A DNA stretch of 64,000 bases from JAOUEA01 sp963797635 (GTDB lineage Bacteria; Actinomycetota; UBA4738; HRBIN12): positions 5,640 to 69,639 of the forward strand of contig CAWCPZ010000013.1 of NCBI GenBank assembly GCA_963797635.1, read 5' to 3'. Positions 62,509-64,000 of the stretch are shown piece after piece. How positions within the stretch are numbered: the stretch's first letter is position 1; every line of letters begins with the position of its first letter. The notes beneath the pieces are model-generated. The model was not told the DNA's origin and did no database searches. It saw nothing but the letters and a program-made list of their open reading frames with translations. The translations under genes were made by a program, and so were the position numbers.

Positions 62509-63553
62509 CCTGCGAGAGGTGTTCCAGATGTCCACCCAGAAGGTTCGACCTGATCGAGGGTTCGCCGAGCGGCAGGAGTTCCGGCAGCGACGCCGGATGC
62601 GGAACCGGAAGATCGGCGCGTACGCCGTGGTCGCGGCGATCGTCGCGATCGCGGTGGTCGCGATCGCGGTGGTCCGGAACGGACCGACGTCCCCGGTCCC
62701 CGCCGACGATCCCACGCCGACCGGACTCCCTCGGAGGATCTCGGGATCTTCGCCCCGGTGGCGGGCCGGATCGTCTACGGAGACCGAGATGGGATCTGGG
62801 GGGTCGACCCGAGCGCGCCCGCGGATCTTGCGACGATGGTCCAGCTGACCTCCAAGGAGGGCACCCCTCTCGGATGGTCGAGCGACGGCACGCGAGCTGC
62901 TGGTCATGGAAGGGCGGCACCTGTTCGTCCTGAACGCCGACGGGTCGGAGACGCAGGTGACCGAGCGGCCGGGCCGGCTCCGAGGCGCCACGATCTCACC
63001 CGACGGGTCGCGCGTCGTGTTCGCCGACGATCACGCGCTGTACGGCGTCGACCTCGGCGGCGGTCGTCCCGTCGTGCTCCTCGAAGCCGGCTCGCGATGG
63101 CTCGACGCGTTCGTCAGCGTGGAGGAAGACCTCCGTGTACGAGCCGACGTTCTCGCCCGACGGGACGCAGATCGCGTACGTCGACGGCGTGGGCGATCAC
63201 AGCCACAGCGTGTGGGTGATGAACGCCGACGGCAGCGACGCGCACCAGATCGTGGCCAACGAGTGACCGACGTGGCGGGTCATGTGCACGGCCTCGCGTG
63301 GTCGCCGGCGGGCGATCGGATCGCGCTCGGCCGCTCGGGGGCCACCTATACCTTCGCGCCCGACGGCTCCGGCTTCACTCGAGTGATCGCCACGGGGTCC
63401 GGCCGTTCTGGTCGCCCGACGGATCGCAGATCGCGTACTCGATCCCGTGCCTTCAACGCATACGGATGCAGCCTCGCGATCGCCGATGCGGACGGCTCCA
63501 ACGTCCGGGAGTTCGGCTTCGGGGCTTCGGGGCCGTGGCATCCGGGCGGGTGA
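62501..63553 (+). CDS. Membrane-anchored TolB/WD40-like propeller, possible anti-sigma partner (about six frameshifts)
   Basis: Protein of about 349 residues when frames are joined. A cytoplasmic N-terminus of about 40 residues (MPDLREVFQ, then basic RRRMRNRKIG) precedes a membrane helix (YAVVAAIVAIAVVAIAVV), and the outside part has TolB-type repeats (LFVLNADGSETQVTERPG, then ATISPDGSRVVFADDH, YEPTFSPDGTQIAYVDG, TFAPDGSGF). It overlaps the sigma gene by 8 nt. An anti-sigma role is suggested only by this position; no zinc-binding anti-sigma domain is visible. Slips near 62732, 62890, 63125, 63265, 63400 and 63450. Confidence 0.72.
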
Positions 63554-63676
63554 CGAGACTCCGGGGCCGTATCGCTGGGACCGCCCTGCGCTCTATGCCG
63601 AGTTGCGACGCGATTCGAGCGCGCCGCATCGGACCCTTCTACCGAGCGGGAGGGTCCAACCCTCGCTCCGACTTGC

Positions 63677-63904
63677 TCATCGTTCGCGGCGGCATCGCGC
63701 CGCACGCCATGCGGCAACGACCGCGAACGCGGCCAGAACCCCCGGCCCGACGTGGACGAGGAGCACTCCCGCGAGGCTTGGCCCACCCCAGTCGTTCATA
63801 TAGGAGGATGCGTTCGAGTAGTCGATGGCGAAGAGCTCGACGATCGCGCGCAAGATCAAGAACGAACCGACGATCAACCCAAGGACGACGAGCACCATGC
63901 GCAT
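63677..63904 (-). CDS. Small two-helix membrane protein
   Basis: Protein of 75 residues with helices VLVVLGLIVGSFLILRAIV and GVLLVHVGPGVLAAFAVVAA, linked by a short loop of FAIDYSNASSYMNDWGGPS. C-terminus is basic. I do not recognise it. The start is the ATG at 63904; the in-frame ATG two codons later is equally possible. Confidence 0.6.
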   Translation of the reverse strand: MRMVLVVLGLIVGSFLILRAIVELFAIDYSNASSYMNDWGGPSLAGVLLVHVGPGVLAAFAVVAAWRAARCRRER

Positions 63905-64000
63905 GAAGGATCGTTCTGAACCGTACCCCACAGCCGATCTGGAAGGAGGGGGAAAGCAGCGCCGCCCGTCGGCGGTCCTCCCTCGTGGCATCGGTCGTGT
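63905..64000. other. Right edge, nothing resolved
   Basis: The last 96 nt hold no complete gene. On the plus strand GGAGGGGGAAA (63942-63952) resembles a strong ribosome site but no clear ORF start is seen after it. Confidence 0.5.

Overview
This window is a very GC-rich piece of what is most likely an actinobacterial (Actinomycetota) chromosome, probably from a lineage outside the well-known Streptomyces/Mycobacterium groups. The support is the gene content. It includes an F420-type luciferase-like oxidoreductase, a Zincin_2 (DUF2342) protease, UPF0182, DUF5319, DUF6629, a PrmC-related methyltransferase, a three-domain LigD plus Ku, a PDZ/Lon-like protease, and an arg operon with the actinobacterial gene order. 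I see no insertion sequence, prophage, CRISPR array or integration site. This is ordinary chromosome, and its interest lies mainly in regulation.

Layout. 1-5.6 kb: a TldD peptidase running off the left edge, then DUF5661, flavodoxin, cupin, amidohydrolase and beta-carbonic anhydrase genes, then a divergent MarR/ankyrin pair around a 23-bp dyad. 5.6-10.5 kb (minus strand): a C45-type acyltransferase/hydrolase, a bactofilin-like membrane protein, a class III aminotransferase and a cysteine-rich PQQ-type propeller. 10.5-12.8 kb: RmuC, a hypothetical protein and a GH114 protein. 12.8-20.3 kb: argC-J-B-D-R-G-H, tightly overlapping, behind a promoter with an ARG-box-like dyad; argF is absent. 20.5-25.8 kb: SDR, cold-shock protein, P450, a membrane protein, a PIG-L deacetylase and DUF5319. 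25.8-31.1 kb: a bacterial NHEJ locus (LigD and Ku) around a DUF456 gene and an unusual M24-fold protein. 31.1-36 kb: GNAT, glnB-glnD and two small membrane proteins, ending in a strong terminator. 36-41 kb: LLM oxidoreductase, DUF72, an alpha/beta-hydrolase fused to a Zn-binding tail, a tiny Zn-ribbon protein, an HTH protein, a histidine phosphatase, SCP-2 and a thioesterase. 41-46.5 kb: a BMP-type nucleoside ABC transporter facing a uracil phosphoribosyltransferase gene, which together suggest nucleoside/nucleobase salvage. 46.5-47.7 kb: a DAHP synthase behind an aromatic-residue leader peptide and attenuator. 47.7-61.7 kb: MarR, a hypothetical, Zincin_2, MoaE, MreB, a Lon-like protease, UPF0182, aldehyde dehydrogenase, MsrB, VOC, DUF6629, a PrmC-related methyltransferase and DinB. 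61.7-64 kb: initiator tRNA, an ECF sigma factor overlapping a membrane-anchored TolB-like propeller gene, and a small membrane protein.

Three patterns cross the whole window. (1) Sixteen genes have a TANNNT hexamer exactly 6-7 nt before the start codon, the signature of leaderless transcription; this also fixes many starts. (2) About 40 single-base frameshifts, nearly all +1 and mostly in G/C runs, break otherwise full-length conserved genes, including essential-type arg genes. This looks like uncorrected sequencing or assembly error rather than decay. Such genes are annotated across the shift, and the approximate position is given. (3) Long ORFs antisense to real genes are abundant and are artefacts of extreme GC at third codon positions.

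The most interesting element is the DAHP synthase leader. A 17-residue peptide with seven Phe/Tyr/Trp residues among codons 4-12 is followed by three 9-nt arms. Two arms are identical and the third is complementary to both, giving mutually exclusive antiterminator and terminator hairpins.
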